DNA from: Dongia_A sp044226685
GTDB taxonomy: Bacteria; Pseudomonadota; Alphaproteobacteria; Dongiales; Dongiaceae
Length of the DNA: 55,812 nucleotides
Assembly (NCBI GenBank): GCA_044226685.1
Contig: JBGAGP010000013.1
Coordinates: 1 to 55,812 of the forward strand
Reading direction: 5' to 3'
Part shown: positions 7,425-16,493 of the stretch, one piece after another
How positions within the stretch are numbered: position 1 is the stretch's first letter
How the letters are laid out: the number at the start of each line of letters is the position of its first letter
Position numbers and translations under genes: made by a program
Notes under the pieces: generated by a model
Databases searched by the model: none
What the model saw: only the letters and a program-made list of their open reading frames with translations
What the model was told of the DNA's origin: nothing

Positions 7425-8783
7425 TTACGGCGTGACCAGGCCGACTTCCTTGTAGCCCGTGCCGTCGACCACGAAGTGGCCGATGACGCCGGCGACGTCG
7501 CCCTTGTCGTCGAAGTCCATCGAGCCGGTGGCGCCGGTGTAGTCGATGTCCTTGCCGGCCTTGATCAGCTCGACCGCCTTGGCCCAGTCGCCCGGGCCGA
7601 CCGGCTCGCCCGGAGGATTGGCGACGGCGCGGAGCGCGTCGCGCACCTTGGTGCGGTCGGTGGAGCCGGCCTGCTGGATGGCGAGCGCCGCCAGGATCAC
7701 CGAATCATAGACCTGGCCGATGAAGATCTTGTCCTTGGTGGTCTGGAACTTCGCGGTGTAGAGGGCATCGAACTTGTCCGCCGCCTCGCTCTTCGGCGAG
7801 GAGGGCGAGGTGAAGAACGAATCCTTCAGGTTGTCGGCGCCGATCTTCTCGATCAGCAGGTTGTCGCGCAGGCCGTCGGTGCCGATGAAGCGCTTGAACA
7901 GGCCGTTCTCCAGCGCCTCCTTGACGATGGTGAGGCCGGAATCGCCGGCATAGGCTATCAGCACCAGCGCCTCGGGCTTGTCCTTGGCGAGAGTGGCGAG
8001 CTCGGTGGTGTAGGAGGGCTGCTTCTCCTCGTGCTTCACTTCCGCCGTGATGGTGCCGCCCAGCGCCTTGTAGGCATCCGAGAAGGCCTTGGCCAGCGGT
8101 GCCGCGTAGTCGTTGTTGGCATAGGTCAGCGCGACGCTTTTCACGCCCTGGTCCATGGTCAGCTTGGCCAGGACCTGGCCCTGATAGGCGTCGGACGGCA
8201 CCACGCGGAACACCCAGTCATTGTCGGCGAGGGTGGTCATGTCCGGCGACGTCGCGGTCGGCGAGATCTGCGTGACACCGGTCGGGATGATCACGCTGTT
8301 TGCCGCGGCGATGGTGGTGCTGGACATCAGCGCGCCGACCACGGCGGCGACGTTCTCGACGTTCACCAGCTTGGTGGCGGCGTCGACCGCGCCCTGGGCC
8401 GAGCCGGTGGTGTCGCCCACCGCGGCGACCATCTTGCCGCCGAGCAGGCCGCCGCCGGCGTTGATCTCATCGGTCGCCAGGGTCACCGAATCCATCATCG
8501 GCGGGATGAAGTTGGCGATCGGGCCGGTGATGTCGAACAGGATGCCGACCTTCACATCGGCGCCGGCAGAGGCGGCGGGCGCGGCCTCGGTGGTGGTCGC
8601 GGCCTGCTGCGTCTCGGTGGCGGCGGGCGCGGTCTCGGTCGCGGCCGGCTGCGTCGCTTCCGCCGCCGGCTGGGCGGCGGGCTGCTCGGCGGCCTGTTCT
8701 TCCTTCTTCTCGCACGCGGCCAGGCCGATGCCCAGGGCCAGCAATGCGGTCGCGCTCAGGAGCGCATGCTTACGGACGTTCAT
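7425..8783 (-). CDS. Branched-chain amino-acid-type ABC receptor, lipoprotein (LivK-like)
   Basis: This 452-residue periplasmic substrate-binding protein has a signal peptide ending in the lipobox LAAC (Cys24), so it should be anchored as a lipoprotein. Residues 25-73 form a low-complexity Ala/Glu/Thr/Pro/Gln linker. The type I periplasmic-binding fold follows, starting at VKVGILFDITGP with typical Leu/Ile/Val-binding features (DEINAGGGLLGGK, VVGALMSSTTIA, FIGQVYDSVILA). Lipid anchoring and a long linker are less usual in Gram-negative LivJ/K proteins. It may serve the receptor-less LivFGHM transporter 2 kb away, although it is on the opposite strand with its own terminator. The ligand is unknown. 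Confidence 0.88.
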   Translation of the reverse strand: MNVRKHALLSATALLALGIGLAACEKKEEQAAEQPAAQPAAEATQPAATETAPAATETQQAATTTEAAPAASAGADVKVGILFDITGPIANFIPPMMDSVTLATDEINAGGGLLGGKMVAAVGDTTGSAQGAVDAATKLVNVENVAAVVGALMSSTTIAAANSVIIPTGVTQISPTATSPDMTTLADNDWVFRVVPSDAYQGQVLAKLTMDQGVKSVALTYANNDYAAPLAKAFSDAYKALGGTITAEVKHEEKQPSYTTELATLAKDKPEALVLIAYAGDSGLTIVKEALENGLFKRFIGTDGLRDNLLIEKIGADNLKDSFFTSPSSPKSEAADKFDALYTAKFQTTKDKIFIGQVYDSVILAALAIQQAGSTDRTKVRDALRAVANPPGEPVGPGDWAKAVELIKAGKDIDYTGATGSMDFDDKGDVAGVIGHFVVDGTGYKEVGLVTP

Positions 8784-8839
8784 GGTCTAAGTTCCCCCTT
8801 TACCTGATCTTCGGATGTGTTTGCCGGATGGCCGCGCTC

Positions 8840-9082
8840 TCAGGTGAACGCGTTGAAGGTGATGATGGTCAAGGTGTCCTTGACGTTGGGCAGCGTCTGC
8901 AGCCGCGAGGTGACGAAGCGGCCGACATCGGCTTCGCTCGCGAGGTTGCATTTCACCAGCAGATCATATTGGCCGGAAATGGAATAGAGCTCGCCGACCT
9001 CCTCGATCGTGTCGAGGGCCTTGGCCGCCACGTCATAGGCGGTGCCGGGATCGCATTTGACCATCACGAAAATCGGCCGCAT
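8840..9082 (-). CDS. Stand-alone Lrp/AsnC ligand-binding (RAM) domain protein
   Basis: The 80-residue protein consists only of the RAM/effector-binding domain of Lrp/AsnC regulators (FVMVKCDPGTAYDVAAK, then ISGQYDLLVKCN and PNVKDTLTIITF) with no helix-turn-helix. Such proteins form ring-like oligomers and bind amino acids. It lies 57 bp upstream of the receptor lipoprotein on the same strand, so it may be cotranscribed with it and sense the amino-acid ligand; this is inference. Confidence 0.82.
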   Translation of the reverse strand: MRPIFVMVKCDPGTAYDVAAKALDTIEEVGELYSISGQYDLLVKCNLASEADVGRFVTSRLQTLPNVKDTLTIITFNAFT

Positions 9083-9168
9083 TGCTGGCTCGCTGAATTT
9101 TCAACCGGCCGCATGTTGCCCCGCCGGCCCGGGAAAATCCAGTCCCGGCAAGGGTCTATTGCGGCCGA

Positions 9169-10416
9169 TCAGGTCACCGCGGCGCGCTGGCGGAATTCCG
9201 GCTTTTGCCAGGCACCCTCCGCCATCACCTCCCGCAGCCGCCGGACCGCCTCCCAGACGTCCTGATAGCCGACGTAGAGGGGCGTGAAGCCGAAGCGCAG
9301 GATATCCGGGGCGCGGAAATCGCCCACCACGCCGCGGGCGATCAAGGCCTGCATGATCGGATAGCCCTCCGGGTGGCGGAAGGACACCTGGCTGCCGCGC
9401 AGGGCGCCATCGCGCGGCGAGGCCAGGACCAGGCCCTGGCCGGCCAGTTCCTGCTCCACCAGGGCGATGAACAGGTCGCCGAGGGCGATGGACTTGCGCC
9501 GGACTTCCGCCATGTCGATGCCGGCGAACTGGTCCAGCCCGGCTTCCAGCGCCACCAGGCTCAGGATCGGCGGGGTGCCGACCAGGAAGCGCTCGATCTC
9601 GCGGGCCGCCCCCTGGCGCGGCCGGTAGTCGAGGTCGAAGGCGAAGGGCGCGTCATGACCCATCCAGCCGAAGAGCGGCTGGGTCGCGGTGTCCTGCCAG
9701 CGCTCGGCGACGTAGATGAACGCCGGCGCGCCGGGGCCGCCGTTCAGGTATTTGTAGCCGCAGCCGACGGCGAAGTCGGCGCCGCAGCCGTTGAGGTCGA
9801 CCGGGAAGGCGCCGGCCGAATGGGCAAGATCCCACAGCGTCAGCACGCCCGCCGCATGGGCGGCCTTGGTCAGCGCTTTCATGTTGTGACGCCAGCCGGT
9901 GCGGTAGTCGACCTCGGTCAGCATCAGGACCGCGACATCGCCGCCGAGCGCGCCGGCAATCTGGTCGGCCGGCAGCACGACCAGCTCGTGCTTGTCGTCG
10001 AGCAGTTCGGCCAGGCCTTGCGCCATATAGAGATCAGTCGGGAAATTGCCATCGTCCGACAGGATGACGCGGCGACCGGGCTGGTGGCCGAGTGCCGCGT
10101 GCAGCGCCTTGAACACGTTGAGCGAGGTGGAATCGGCAACCACGACCTCGTGATCCTTGGCGCCGATCAGCCTGGCGATCTTGGCGCCGACGCGGCGCGG
10201 CAAACCGATCCAGTCGTGCTGGTTCCAGCTCTTGATCAGGTCCTTGCCCCATTGCGCGGCGATCACCTCGCGCACCCTGGGCTCGGTCGCTTTCGGCAGG
10301 GCGCCGAGGGAGTTGCCGTCGAGATAGACGATGCCTTCCGGCAGGACGAAGCGCGCGCGCGCCGCGGCCAGCGGGTCGCGCGCGTCCAGCGCCTGGCAAT
10401 CGGCCAAGGTGGTCAT
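9169..10416 (-). CDS. kynU: Kynureninase
   Basis: The 415-residue PLP enzyme hydrolyses kynurenine (or 3-hydroxykynurenine) to anthranilate and alanine in tryptophan breakdown. Family sequence is clear: FVLPEGIVYLDGNSLG near the N-terminus, DSTSLNVFK, TLWDLAHSAGA, and the PLP lysine Lys222 in GCGYKYLNGGPGAP. The C-terminal RFGFTPLYVGYQDVW is also characteristic. The ATG at 10416 overlaps the hisI stop (4 bp), so it is translated in an operon with metC and hisI. No kynurenine formamidase or tryptophan dioxygenase is seen nearby. Confidence 0.93.
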   Translation of the reverse strand: MTTLADCQALDARDPLAAARARFVLPEGIVYLDGNSLGALPKATEPRVREVIAAQWGKDLIKSWNQHDWIGLPRRVGAKIARLIGAKDHEVVVADSTSLNVFKALHAALGHQPGRRVILSDDGNFPTDLYMAQGLAELLDDKHELVVLPADQIAGALGGDVAVLMLTEVDYRTGWRHNMKALTKAAHAAGVLTLWDLAHSAGAFPVDLNGCGADFAVGCGYKYLNGGPGAPAFIYVAERWQDTATQPLFGWMGHDAPFAFDLDYRPRQGAAREIERFLVGTPPILSLVALEAGLDQFAGIDMAEVRRKSIALGDLFIALVEQELAGQGLVLASPRDGALRGSQVSFRHPEGYPIMQALIARGVVGDFRAPDILRFGFTPLYVGYQDVWEAVRRLREVMAEGAWQKPEFRQRAAVT

Positions 10417-10817
10417 GGGTGATAGAGCTTCTCTGGCGGCGTCAGCACGTCGGCGATGACCTTGCGCTCGCCGCCGCGGATCGCGGTGAAGAAGCAGGAG
10501 CGCCGGCCGGTATGGCACGCCACGCCCGTCTGGTCGACCAGCAGCAGCAGGCAGTCATTGTCGCAATCGACGCGCATCTCGACCAGGCGCTGGACCTGGC
10601 CGGAAGTCTCGCCCTTCCGCCACAGATTGCCGCGCGAGCGCGACCAGTAGCAGACACGCCCGGTCGCGAGGGTTTCCCGCACGGCGTCGCGGTTCATCCA
10701 GGCCAGCATCAGCACCTCGCCGGAATCGTGCTGCTGGGCGATCGCCGGCACCAGCCCGTTCGCGTCGAAGGCGATCGCCGCGAGGATTTCTTGCGTCGTG
10801 TCTTGCGTATCGCTCAT
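10413..10817 (-). CDS. hisI: Phosphoribosyl-AMP cyclohydrolase
   Basis: This 134-residue enzyme opens the adenine ring of phosphoribosyl-AMP, the third step of histidine synthesis. The core motif WRKGETSGQ, the Mg-binding aspartates in DCDND (Asp84, 86, 88) and the Zn cysteines Cys85, Cys101 and Cys108 (ACHTGRRSC) are all present. No HisE domain is fused. It is placed between metC (7 bp upstream) and kynU (4-bp overlap) rather than in a his cluster. Confidence 0.95.
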   Translation of the reverse strand: MSDTQDTTQEILAAIAFDANGLVPAIAQQHDSGEVLMLAWMNRDAVRETLATGRVCYWSRSRGNLWRKGETSGQVQRLVEMRVDCDNDCLLLLVDQTGVACHTGRRSCFFTAIRGGERKVIADVLTPPEKLYHP

Positions 10818-10824
10818 GGCGCCC

Positions 10825-12000
10825 TCAGCCGCCGCCCAGCCGCGCCAGCCCGTCCGCGAGATCGGCGATCAGGTCGGCCGGGTCCTCGAGCCCGGCATGG
10901 ATCCGCAGCGTGCGCTGCGGCGCCGGCCAGGGCTTGGCCGTGCGCGTGGTGTGCGCGGGGATGATCAGGCTCTCATAGCCGCCCCAGCTGTAGCCCATGC
11001 CGAACAGGCGCATGCCGTTCAGCATGGCCTCGATCCGATCAGGCGGGCAGGGCTTCAGCACCACGCCGAACAGGCCGGACGAGCCGCCGAAATCGCGCTT
11101 CCAGAATTCATGGCCGGGCGTATCCGGGAAGGCCGGGTGCAGAATCCGCTCGACTTCCGGCCGCGCCGCCAGCCAGCGGGCCAGGGTGAGGGCGGTCTCC
11201 TGATGCTGTACCAGCCGGGCGTGCAGCGTGCGCAGCCCGCGCATGGCCTGGTAGCAATCCTCCGCCGAGGCGGCATGACCCATGACGCTGTGTGCCGTGC
11301 GGGCCAGCTGGTGATACAGGTCGCCGCGGCAGGTGACGATGCCCATCATCACGTCGGAATGGCCGCAGATGTATTTCGTCGCCGCATAGATGGTCATGTC
11401 GACGCCGAGCCTCGGCGGCTTGAAGAACAGCGGCGTGGCCCAGGTATTGTCGATCACGGTCAGGCAGTTGCGCGCCCGCGCCGCGGCGACGATGGCTGGG
11501 ACGTCCTGGGTCTCGAAGGTCAGCGATCCCGGGCTTTCCAGATAGATGACCTTGGTGTTGGGCCGGATCAGGGCGGCAATGCCCGCGCCGGCCATGGGGT
11601 CGTAGAAGGTCGTCTCGACGCCGATTTTGGCCAGGAAACCCTCGCAGAGGATCCGGGTCGGCTCATAGGCGGTGTCGGCCATCAGCAGGTGGTCGCCGGG
11701 CGCCAAGGTGCCGAGCAGGGCGGTGGATACCGCCGCCATCCCGGAGGGCACGATGACCGCCCGATCGGCGCCTTCCAGCGCGGTAAACGCCTCGGCGAGC
11801 AGCCGATGGGTGGGCGTCCCGTCGCGGCCGTAGGTGACGGCGTCGTATTTGTGCTTGTAGGAGTCCCGCATTTCCTGGACCGTCGGGAACAGGATCGTCG
11901 AGGCGCGATAGACCGGCGGGTTAACCACTCCGCTGTGGTCACGCGGGTGGTTGCCCGCATGGGTAGCGATCGTGCGGTCCCTCATTCCCGGCTCGGACAT
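10825..12000 (-). CDS. metC: Cystathionine beta-lyase
   Basis: The 391-residue Cys/Met-metabolism PLP enzyme cleaves cystathionine to homocysteine, pyruvate and ammonia. It has the family N-terminus (TIATHAGNHP, VVNPPVYRAST), YGRDGTPTHRLLAEA, SGMAAVSTALL, and the PLP lysine Lys209 in YAATKYICGHSDVMMG. The C-terminal GYSWGGYESL supports the beta-lyase branch over gamma-synthases. The ATG at 12000 fits the family; a second Met lies at residue 6. It is the first gene of the metC-hisI-kynU unit and is divergent from aapJ. Confidence 0.9.
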   Translation of the reverse strand: MSEPGMRDRTIATHAGNHPRDHSGVVNPPVYRASTILFPTVQEMRDSYKHKYDAVTYGRDGTPTHRLLAEAFTALEGADRAVIVPSGMAAVSTALLGTLAPGDHLLMADTAYEPTRILCEGFLAKIGVETTFYDPMAGAGIAALIRPNTKVIYLESPGSLTFETQDVPAIVAAARARNCLTVIDNTWATPLFFKPPRLGVDMTIYAATKYICGHSDVMMGIVTCRGDLYHQLARTAHSVMGHAASAEDCYQAMRGLRTLHARLVQHQETALTLARWLAARPEVERILHPAFPDTPGHEFWKRDFGGSSGLFGVVLKPCPPDRIEAMLNGMRLFGMGYSWGGYESLIIPAHTTRTAKPWPAPQRTLRIHAGLEDPADLIADLADGLARLGGG

Positions 12001-12050
12001 GCGGCTTATTCCACGGACGTTTGGTCAACAGACTGTCTAGGCAAGAATGC

Positions 12051-12079
12051 TTGTAGCATCGCGCTGGAATGTGTAAAAG
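12051..12079 (+). promoter_or_regulatory. Candidate promoter for aapJQMP
   Basis: A weak sigma-70-like pair, TTGTAG and TAAAAG, is separated by 17 bp and lies 85 bp upstream of the aapJ start in the 163-bp divergent gap. The match is modest (3/6 and 4/6), so this is only a candidate. Confidence 0.25.
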
Positions 12080-12163
12080 GGCAGTAACGCTCGGTTTCGC
12101 CGCCATTTGCGGCTGCAAACAGCGGAAAAACAAGAAGAGCCACTACAGGGAAGGACTACCTCA

Positions 12164-13204
12164 ATGAACAGCATGAAATACATCGTTGCCAGCGTCGCGC
12201 TCATCGCGGGGATGTCGACTGCGGCGCATGCGGCTTCGACGCTGGAGAGCGTCAAGGCGGCAGGCAAGTTGAAGTGCGGCGTCACCACCGGCCTCGCCGG
12301 GTTCGGCGCGCCGAACGACCAGGGCGTGTGGTCGGGCCTGGACATCGATCTGTGCAAGGCCGTCGCCGCCGCCGTGTTCGGCGACCCCAGCAAGGTCGAA
12401 TACAAGCCGCTCAGCGCCGAGCAGCGCTTCACCGCCCTGCAGTCGGGCGAGGTCGACATGCTGGCCCGCAATTCCACCTGGACGCTGTCGCGCGACACCC
12501 AGCTGGCGCTCGATTTCGTCGCGGTCAACTACTACGACGGCCAGGGCTTCATGGTGCGCAAGGATCTGGGGATCTCCAGCGCCAAGGAGCTGAAGGGCGC
12601 CACGGTGTGCGTGCAGGAAGGCACCACCACGGAAAAGAATCTCGGCGACTTCGACAAGGCCAACGGCCTCGGCATCCAGCCGGTGAAGTTCAAGGAGAAC
12701 GATCAGGCCCGCTCGGCCTATGACGAGGGCCGCTGCGACGCCTACACGACCGATGCTTCCGGCCTGGCTGGCGAGCGCACCGCGCTGAAGGACCCGGATG
12801 CGAACGTCATCCTGCCCGACGTCATCTCGAAGGAGCCGCTGGGCCCGGTTGTCCGTCACGGCGACAACCAGTGGGGCGACATCGTCCGCTGGACCCACTA
12901 CGTGACGCTGATCGCCGAGGAGAAGGGCATCACCCAGGCCAATGTCGACGACGTGATCAAGGCCAACGCGGCCGACAATCCGGCCGCCGATGGCGAGATC
13001 CAGCGCATGCTGGGCATCACCGAGAAGATGGGTGAGGGCATGGGCCTCACCAACGACTGGGGCTTGAACATCATCAAGGCCGTCGGCAACTACGGCGAGA
13101 TCTTCGAGCGCAACGTCGGCCCCAACACGCCGATCAAGCTGCCGCGCGGCTTGAACGCCCTGTGGAACCAGGGCGGCCTGCAATACGCGCCGCCGATCCG
13201 CTAG
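12164..13204 (+). CDS. aapJ: General L-amino-acid ABC transporter, periplasmic binding protein
   Basis: This 346-residue receptor has an N-terminal signal peptide (MKYIVASVALIAGMSTAAHA, cleavage after AHA). The mature part has the type II amino-acid-binding fold with TLESVKAAGKLKCGV, GFGAPNDQGVWSGLDIDLC and EVDMLARNSTWTLSRD, closely like AapJ/BztA. These receptors bind a broad range of L-amino acids. The ATG at 12164 follows GGGAAGGA; an ATG at 12173 is also possible. The permease and ATPase genes follow after a stem-loop. Confidence 0.93.
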   Translation: MNSMKYIVASVALIAGMSTAAHAASTLESVKAAGKLKCGVTTGLAGFGAPNDQGVWSGLDIDLCKAVAAAVFGDPSKVEYKPLSAEQRFTALQSGEVDMLARNSTWTLSRDTQLALDFVAVNYYDGQGFMVRKDLGISSAKELKGATVCVQEGTTTEKNLGDFDKANGLGIQPVKFKENDQARSAYDEGRCDAYTTDASGLAGERTALKDPDANVILPDVISKEPLGPVVRHGDNQWGDIVRWTHYVTLIAEEKGITQANVDDVIKANAADNPAADGEIQRMLGITEKMGEGMGLTNDWGLNIIKAVGNYGEIFERNVGPNTPIKLPRGLNALWNQGGLQYAPPIR

Positions 13205-13216
13205 CAGCCAGCACGG

Positions 13217-13259
13217 TATCAACGCCCGGCCCGTCTTCAGCCGGGCGTTGATATCTTTT
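13217..13259 (+). terminator. Stem-loop between aapJ and aapQ (partial terminator)
   Basis: A perfect 14-bp stem (13217-13230 with 13240-13253) with a 9-base loop is followed by TCTTTT. Such hairpins between a receptor gene and its permeases commonly attenuate read-through or protect the upstream mRNA, giving more receptor than membrane subunits. That role is inferred here. Confidence 0.85.
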
Positions 13260-13290
13260 CATTTCCGCTCTCGAACGGGGGAGGAGTGAC

Positions 13291-14475
13291 GTGGCTGATC
13301 TCAGCGAGGGAAGACAGCACAGCGAAGTCGTCTGGTGGCGCGACGAGCGCAAGCGGGGCCTGCTCGCGCAACTGCTCGTGGCCCTGGCCGCAGTCGGTTT
13401 CGCCTGGTTCCTGATCAACAACATGATCGTGAACCAGGCCAAGCTCGGCGTGCCGCTGAGCCTGTCCTTCCTGTCCGATCCCGCCGGCTTCCAGCTCAGC
13501 TTTGCCAGTCTTTCGGTCACGCTGGATTCACCCATCTCGCGCATCCTGCTGGTCGGCGCCCTCAACACGCTGCTGGCCGCCTTCGTCGCCAGCATCCTGG
13601 CGACGGCGCTGGGTGTCTTCATCGGCATCATGCGCCTGTCGACCAACTGGCTGATCGCGCGCATCGCCGAGGTCTACATCGAGGCGATCCGCAACGTGCC
13701 GCTGCTGTTGCAGCTGGTGTTCTGGTACGGCGGCGTGCTCGTGGCGCTGCCGAAGCCGAAGGACGCGCTGACCATCGCCGACGTGGTGTTCCTCAGCGTC
13801 AAGGGCCTGGTGACGCCGAGGCCCATCGTGCAGAGCGATTTCTGGATCATCGCCGCGGTCTTTGTGGCCGGCATCGTCGCGACCGTTTTCGTTCGCCGCT
13901 GGGCGAAGGAACGCCAGATGCGGACCGGCCAGCAATTCCCGATGTTCTGGGCCGGCCTGGGGCTGGTGATAGGTCTGCCGGCGCTGGTCAGCCTGTTGCT
14001 GGGGACGCCGCTGGAATGGGAGCTGCCGCAGAAGGGCACCTTCAACTTCACCGGCGGCCTGTCGTTCCAGCCGGAGGTGGTGGCCCTCATCCTCGGCCTC
14101 TCGGTCAGCCATGCCGCCTACATCGCCGAGATCGTGCGGGGCGGCATCCTGGCGATCAGTCACGGCCAGACCGAGGCATCCTATGCGCTCGGCCTGCGGT
14201 CGGGCATCACCCTGCGGCTGGTGGTCATTCCCCAGGCCTTGCGCATCATCATGCCGCCGATGATCAGCCAGTACCTGAACATCGTGAAGAACTCGACGCT
14301 GGCCGGCTTCATCGGCTATCCGGATCTCTTCTCGGTGATCAGCACCTCGCAGAACCAGACCGGCCGCGCGGTCGAATGCGTGGCGATTCTGATGCTCTTC
14401 TACCTGACCGTCAGCCTGTCGATCTCGCTGGTCATGAACTGGTTCAACAAGCGCGTCGCGCTGGTGGAACGGTGA
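13291..14475 (+). CDS. aapQ: General L-amino-acid ABC transporter permease
   Basis: The 394-residue inner-membrane permease belongs to the HisMQ-type family. The long N-terminal region before the core and the segment with LLQLVFWYGGVL followed by a large insertion are typical of AapQ/BztB. The binding-protein-dependent coupling motif is HGQTEASYALGLRSG, followed by PQALRIIMPP. The start is a GTG at 13291 preceded by GGGGGAGG. It lies 10 bp upstream of aapM. Confidence 0.92.
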   Translation: MADLSEGRQHSEVVWWRDERKRGLLAQLLVALAAVGFAWFLINNMIVNQAKLGVPLSLSFLSDPAGFQLSFASLSVTLDSPISRILLVGALNTLLAAFVASILATALGVFIGIMRLSTNWLIARIAEVYIEAIRNVPLLLQLVFWYGGVLVALPKPKDALTIADVVFLSVKGLVTPRPIVQSDFWIIAAVFVAGIVATVFVRRWAKERQMRTGQQFPMFWAGLGLVIGLPALVSLLLGTPLEWELPQKGTFNFTGGLSFQPEVVALILGLSVSHAAYIAEIVRGGILAISHGQTEASYALGLRSGITLRLVVIPQALRIIMPPMISQYLNIVKNSTLAGFIGYPDLFSVISTSQNQTGRAVECVAILMLFYLTVSLSISLVMNWFNKRVALVER

Positions 14476-14485
14476 GGAGGGCGCC

Positions 14486-15637
14486 ATGAGCGACATTCCC
14501 ATGTCCACCGTGGAGCCCGGCACCCGACCCAGCCTGCCGCCGCCGGTCACCGAAACCGGCGTCATCGGCTGGATGCGCAAGAACCTGTTTTCCACCTGGC
14601 TCGACGCGGCGCTCACGGTGGCGGCGCTGGCGCTCGTCTACCTGATCATCCCGCCTTTCGTGCAATGGGCGATCATCGACGCGACCTGGACCTTCCCGCC
14701 GGATGTCCTGGATGGAACCCGGGCGCCGCAATTCTCCGATTGCAGCGCCAATGCCGGCGCCTGCTGGATCTTCGTCGCCGCGCGCCTGCCGCAGTTCTTC
14801 TACGGCTTCTACACCGACACGGAGCGCTGGCGCGTCGACATCGTGCTGGTGTTGCTGGCGGCCTCGATATTCGGCCTGCTGTCGGAGCGCATCAAGAACA
14901 AGAAGCCGATCGCCCTGTTCTTCTTCGTGGCGTATCCGTTCCTGGCCTTCTGGCTGCTCTATGGCGGCTTCGGGCTGGAAGTGGTGGAGACGCGGCTCTG
15001 GGGCGGCTTCATGCTGACCGTGGTGATCAGCAGCGTCGGCATCGTCATCTCGCTGCCGCTGGGTATCCTGCTGGCGCTTGGCCGGCGGTCGCATCTTCCG
15101 GTGCTGCACACGCTCTGCGTCTTCTTCATCGAGTTCGCGCGCGGCGTGCCGTTGATCAGCATCCTGTTCATGGCCAACGTGCTGCTGCCGCTGTTCCTGC
15201 CGCAGGGCGTCAATTTGGATATTCTGCTGCGCGTGCTGATCGGCGTGACGCTGTTCTCCGCCGCCTACATGGCGGAAGTGGTGCGCGGCGGCCTGCAGTC
15301 GCTGCCCAAGGGACAGTACGAGGGCGCCATGGCCATGGGCCTCGGCTATTGGCAGATGACCCGCTTCATCATCATGCCGCAGGCGCTGCGTGTCGCCATT
15401 CCAGGCATCGTCAACAACTTCATCAGCCTGACCCAGGACACCACGCTGGTGGCGATCGTTGGCCTCTATGACTTCCTGAACATCGTGCGCGCCGGCTCGC
15501 GCGACAAGAACTGGATCGGCACCGAGATGGAAGGCTACGTGTTCTGCGCCTTCGTCTACTTCCTGTGCTGTTTCCTGATGTCGCGCTACAGCATGTATCT
15601 GGAGCGCAAGCTGCACACCGGCCACAAGAAGCGATAG
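14486..15637 (+). CDS. aapM: General L-amino-acid ABC transporter permease
   Basis: The 383-residue partner permease of AapQ has a ~50-residue cytoplasmic N-terminus, several hydrophobic spans, a large periplasmic insertion (with DCSANAGACWIF), and the coupling motif LPKGQYEGAMAMGLGYWQM then PQALRVAIPG. The region IEFARGVPLISILFMA is typical of the AapM/BztC family. The SD GAGGAGGG precedes the ATG. Confidence 0.92.
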   Translation: MSDIPMSTVEPGTRPSLPPPVTETGVIGWMRKNLFSTWLDAALTVAALALVYLIIPPFVQWAIIDATWTFPPDVLDGTRAPQFSDCSANAGACWIFVAARLPQFFYGFYTDTERWRVDIVLVLLAASIFGLLSERIKNKKPIALFFFVAYPFLAFWLLYGGFGLEVVETRLWGGFMLTVVISSVGIVISLPLGILLALGRRSHLPVLHTLCVFFIEFARGVPLISILFMANVLLPLFLPQGVNLDILLRVLIGVTLFSAAYMAEVVRGGLQSLPKGQYEGAMAMGLGYWQMTRFIIMPQALRVAIPGIVNNFISLTQDTTLVAIVGLYDFLNIVRAGSRDKNWIGTEMEGYVFCAFVYFLCCFLMSRYSMYLERKLHTGHKKR

Positions 15638-15650
15638 CAGAGGGCATGCC

Positions 15651-16442
15651 ATGACCGCTCAAGCGACCGCGCAGACCAATCCCGAAGGTGCCATGCAGAT
15701 CGGCACCGACGTGATGATCGAGCTTTCCGGCGTCAACAAGTGGTACGGTCAGTTCCACGTCCTCAAGGACATCAACCTGACCGTCTATCGCGGCGAGCGC
15801 ATCGTGGTATGCGGCCCTTCGGGGTCGGGCAAGTCCACCATGATCCGCTGCATCAACCGGCTCGAGGAACACCAGCGCGGCAAGATCGTGGTGGACGGCA
15901 TCGAGCTCAGCCACGACCTCAAGAAGATCGACCAGATCCGCCGCGAGGTGGGCATGGTGTTCCAGCATTTCAACCTGTTCCCGCACCTCACGGTGCTGGA
16001 GAACCTGACCCTGGCGCCGATCTGGGTGCGCAAGATGCCGAAGAAGGAAGCGGAGGAGGTGGCGATGCACTACCTCACCCGCGTGCGCATCCCGGAGCAG
16101 GCGAAGAAGTATCCGGGCCAGCTTTCCGGCGGCCAGCAGCAGCGCGTCGCCATCGCCCGCTCGCTGTGCATGAATCCGAAGGTCATGCTGTTCGACGAGC
16201 CGACCTCGGCCCTTGACCCCGAGATGATCAAGGAAGTGCTGGAGGTGATGGTCGAGCTGGCGCGCTCCGGCATGACCATGCTCTGCGTGACGCACGAGAT
16301 GGGTTTCGCCCGCACCGTGGCCAACCGCGTCATCTTCATGGACCGCGGCGAGATCATCGAGCAGAACACGCCGGAAGAGTTCTTCAACAATCCGAAGTCC
16401 GACCGCACCAAGCTGTTCCTGAGCCAGATCCTGCATCATTGA
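15651..16442 (+). CDS. aapP: General L-amino-acid ABC transporter ATPase
   Basis: The 263-residue polar-amino-acid-type ATPase has Walker A GPSGSGKS, Q-loop VFQHFNLFPHLTV, signature QLSGGQQQRVAIAR, Walker B VMLFDEPTSALDPEM and H-loop THEMGFA. These are characteristic of the GlnQ/AapP group. It is the last gene of aapJQMP; the convergent amine-dehydrogenase operon ends about 50 bp away. Confidence 0.95.
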   Translation: MTAQATAQTNPEGAMQIGTDVMIELSGVNKWYGQFHVLKDINLTVYRGERIVVCGPSGSGKSTMIRCINRLEEHQRGKIVVDGIELSHDLKKIDQIRREVGMVFQHFNLFPHLTVLENLTLAPIWVRKMPKKEAEEVAMHYLTRVRIPEQAKKYPGQLSGGQQQRVAIARSLCMNPKVMLFDEPTSALDPEMIKEVLEVMVELARSGMTMLCVTHEMGFARTVANRVIFMDRGEIIEQNTPEEFFNNPKSDRTKLFLSQILHH

Positions 16443-16493
16443 CGCGGAAACCTGCGCTCGGAACTTGCCGTCCGCTCCGATCGTCACCCCGGG

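Noticed and set aside
7404..8807. A 467-codon plus-strand open frame across the receptor lipoprotein
   Set aside because: The minus-strand gene has a lipobox, signal peptide and binding-protein fold; the plus-strand frame is low-complexity and runs over the terminator.
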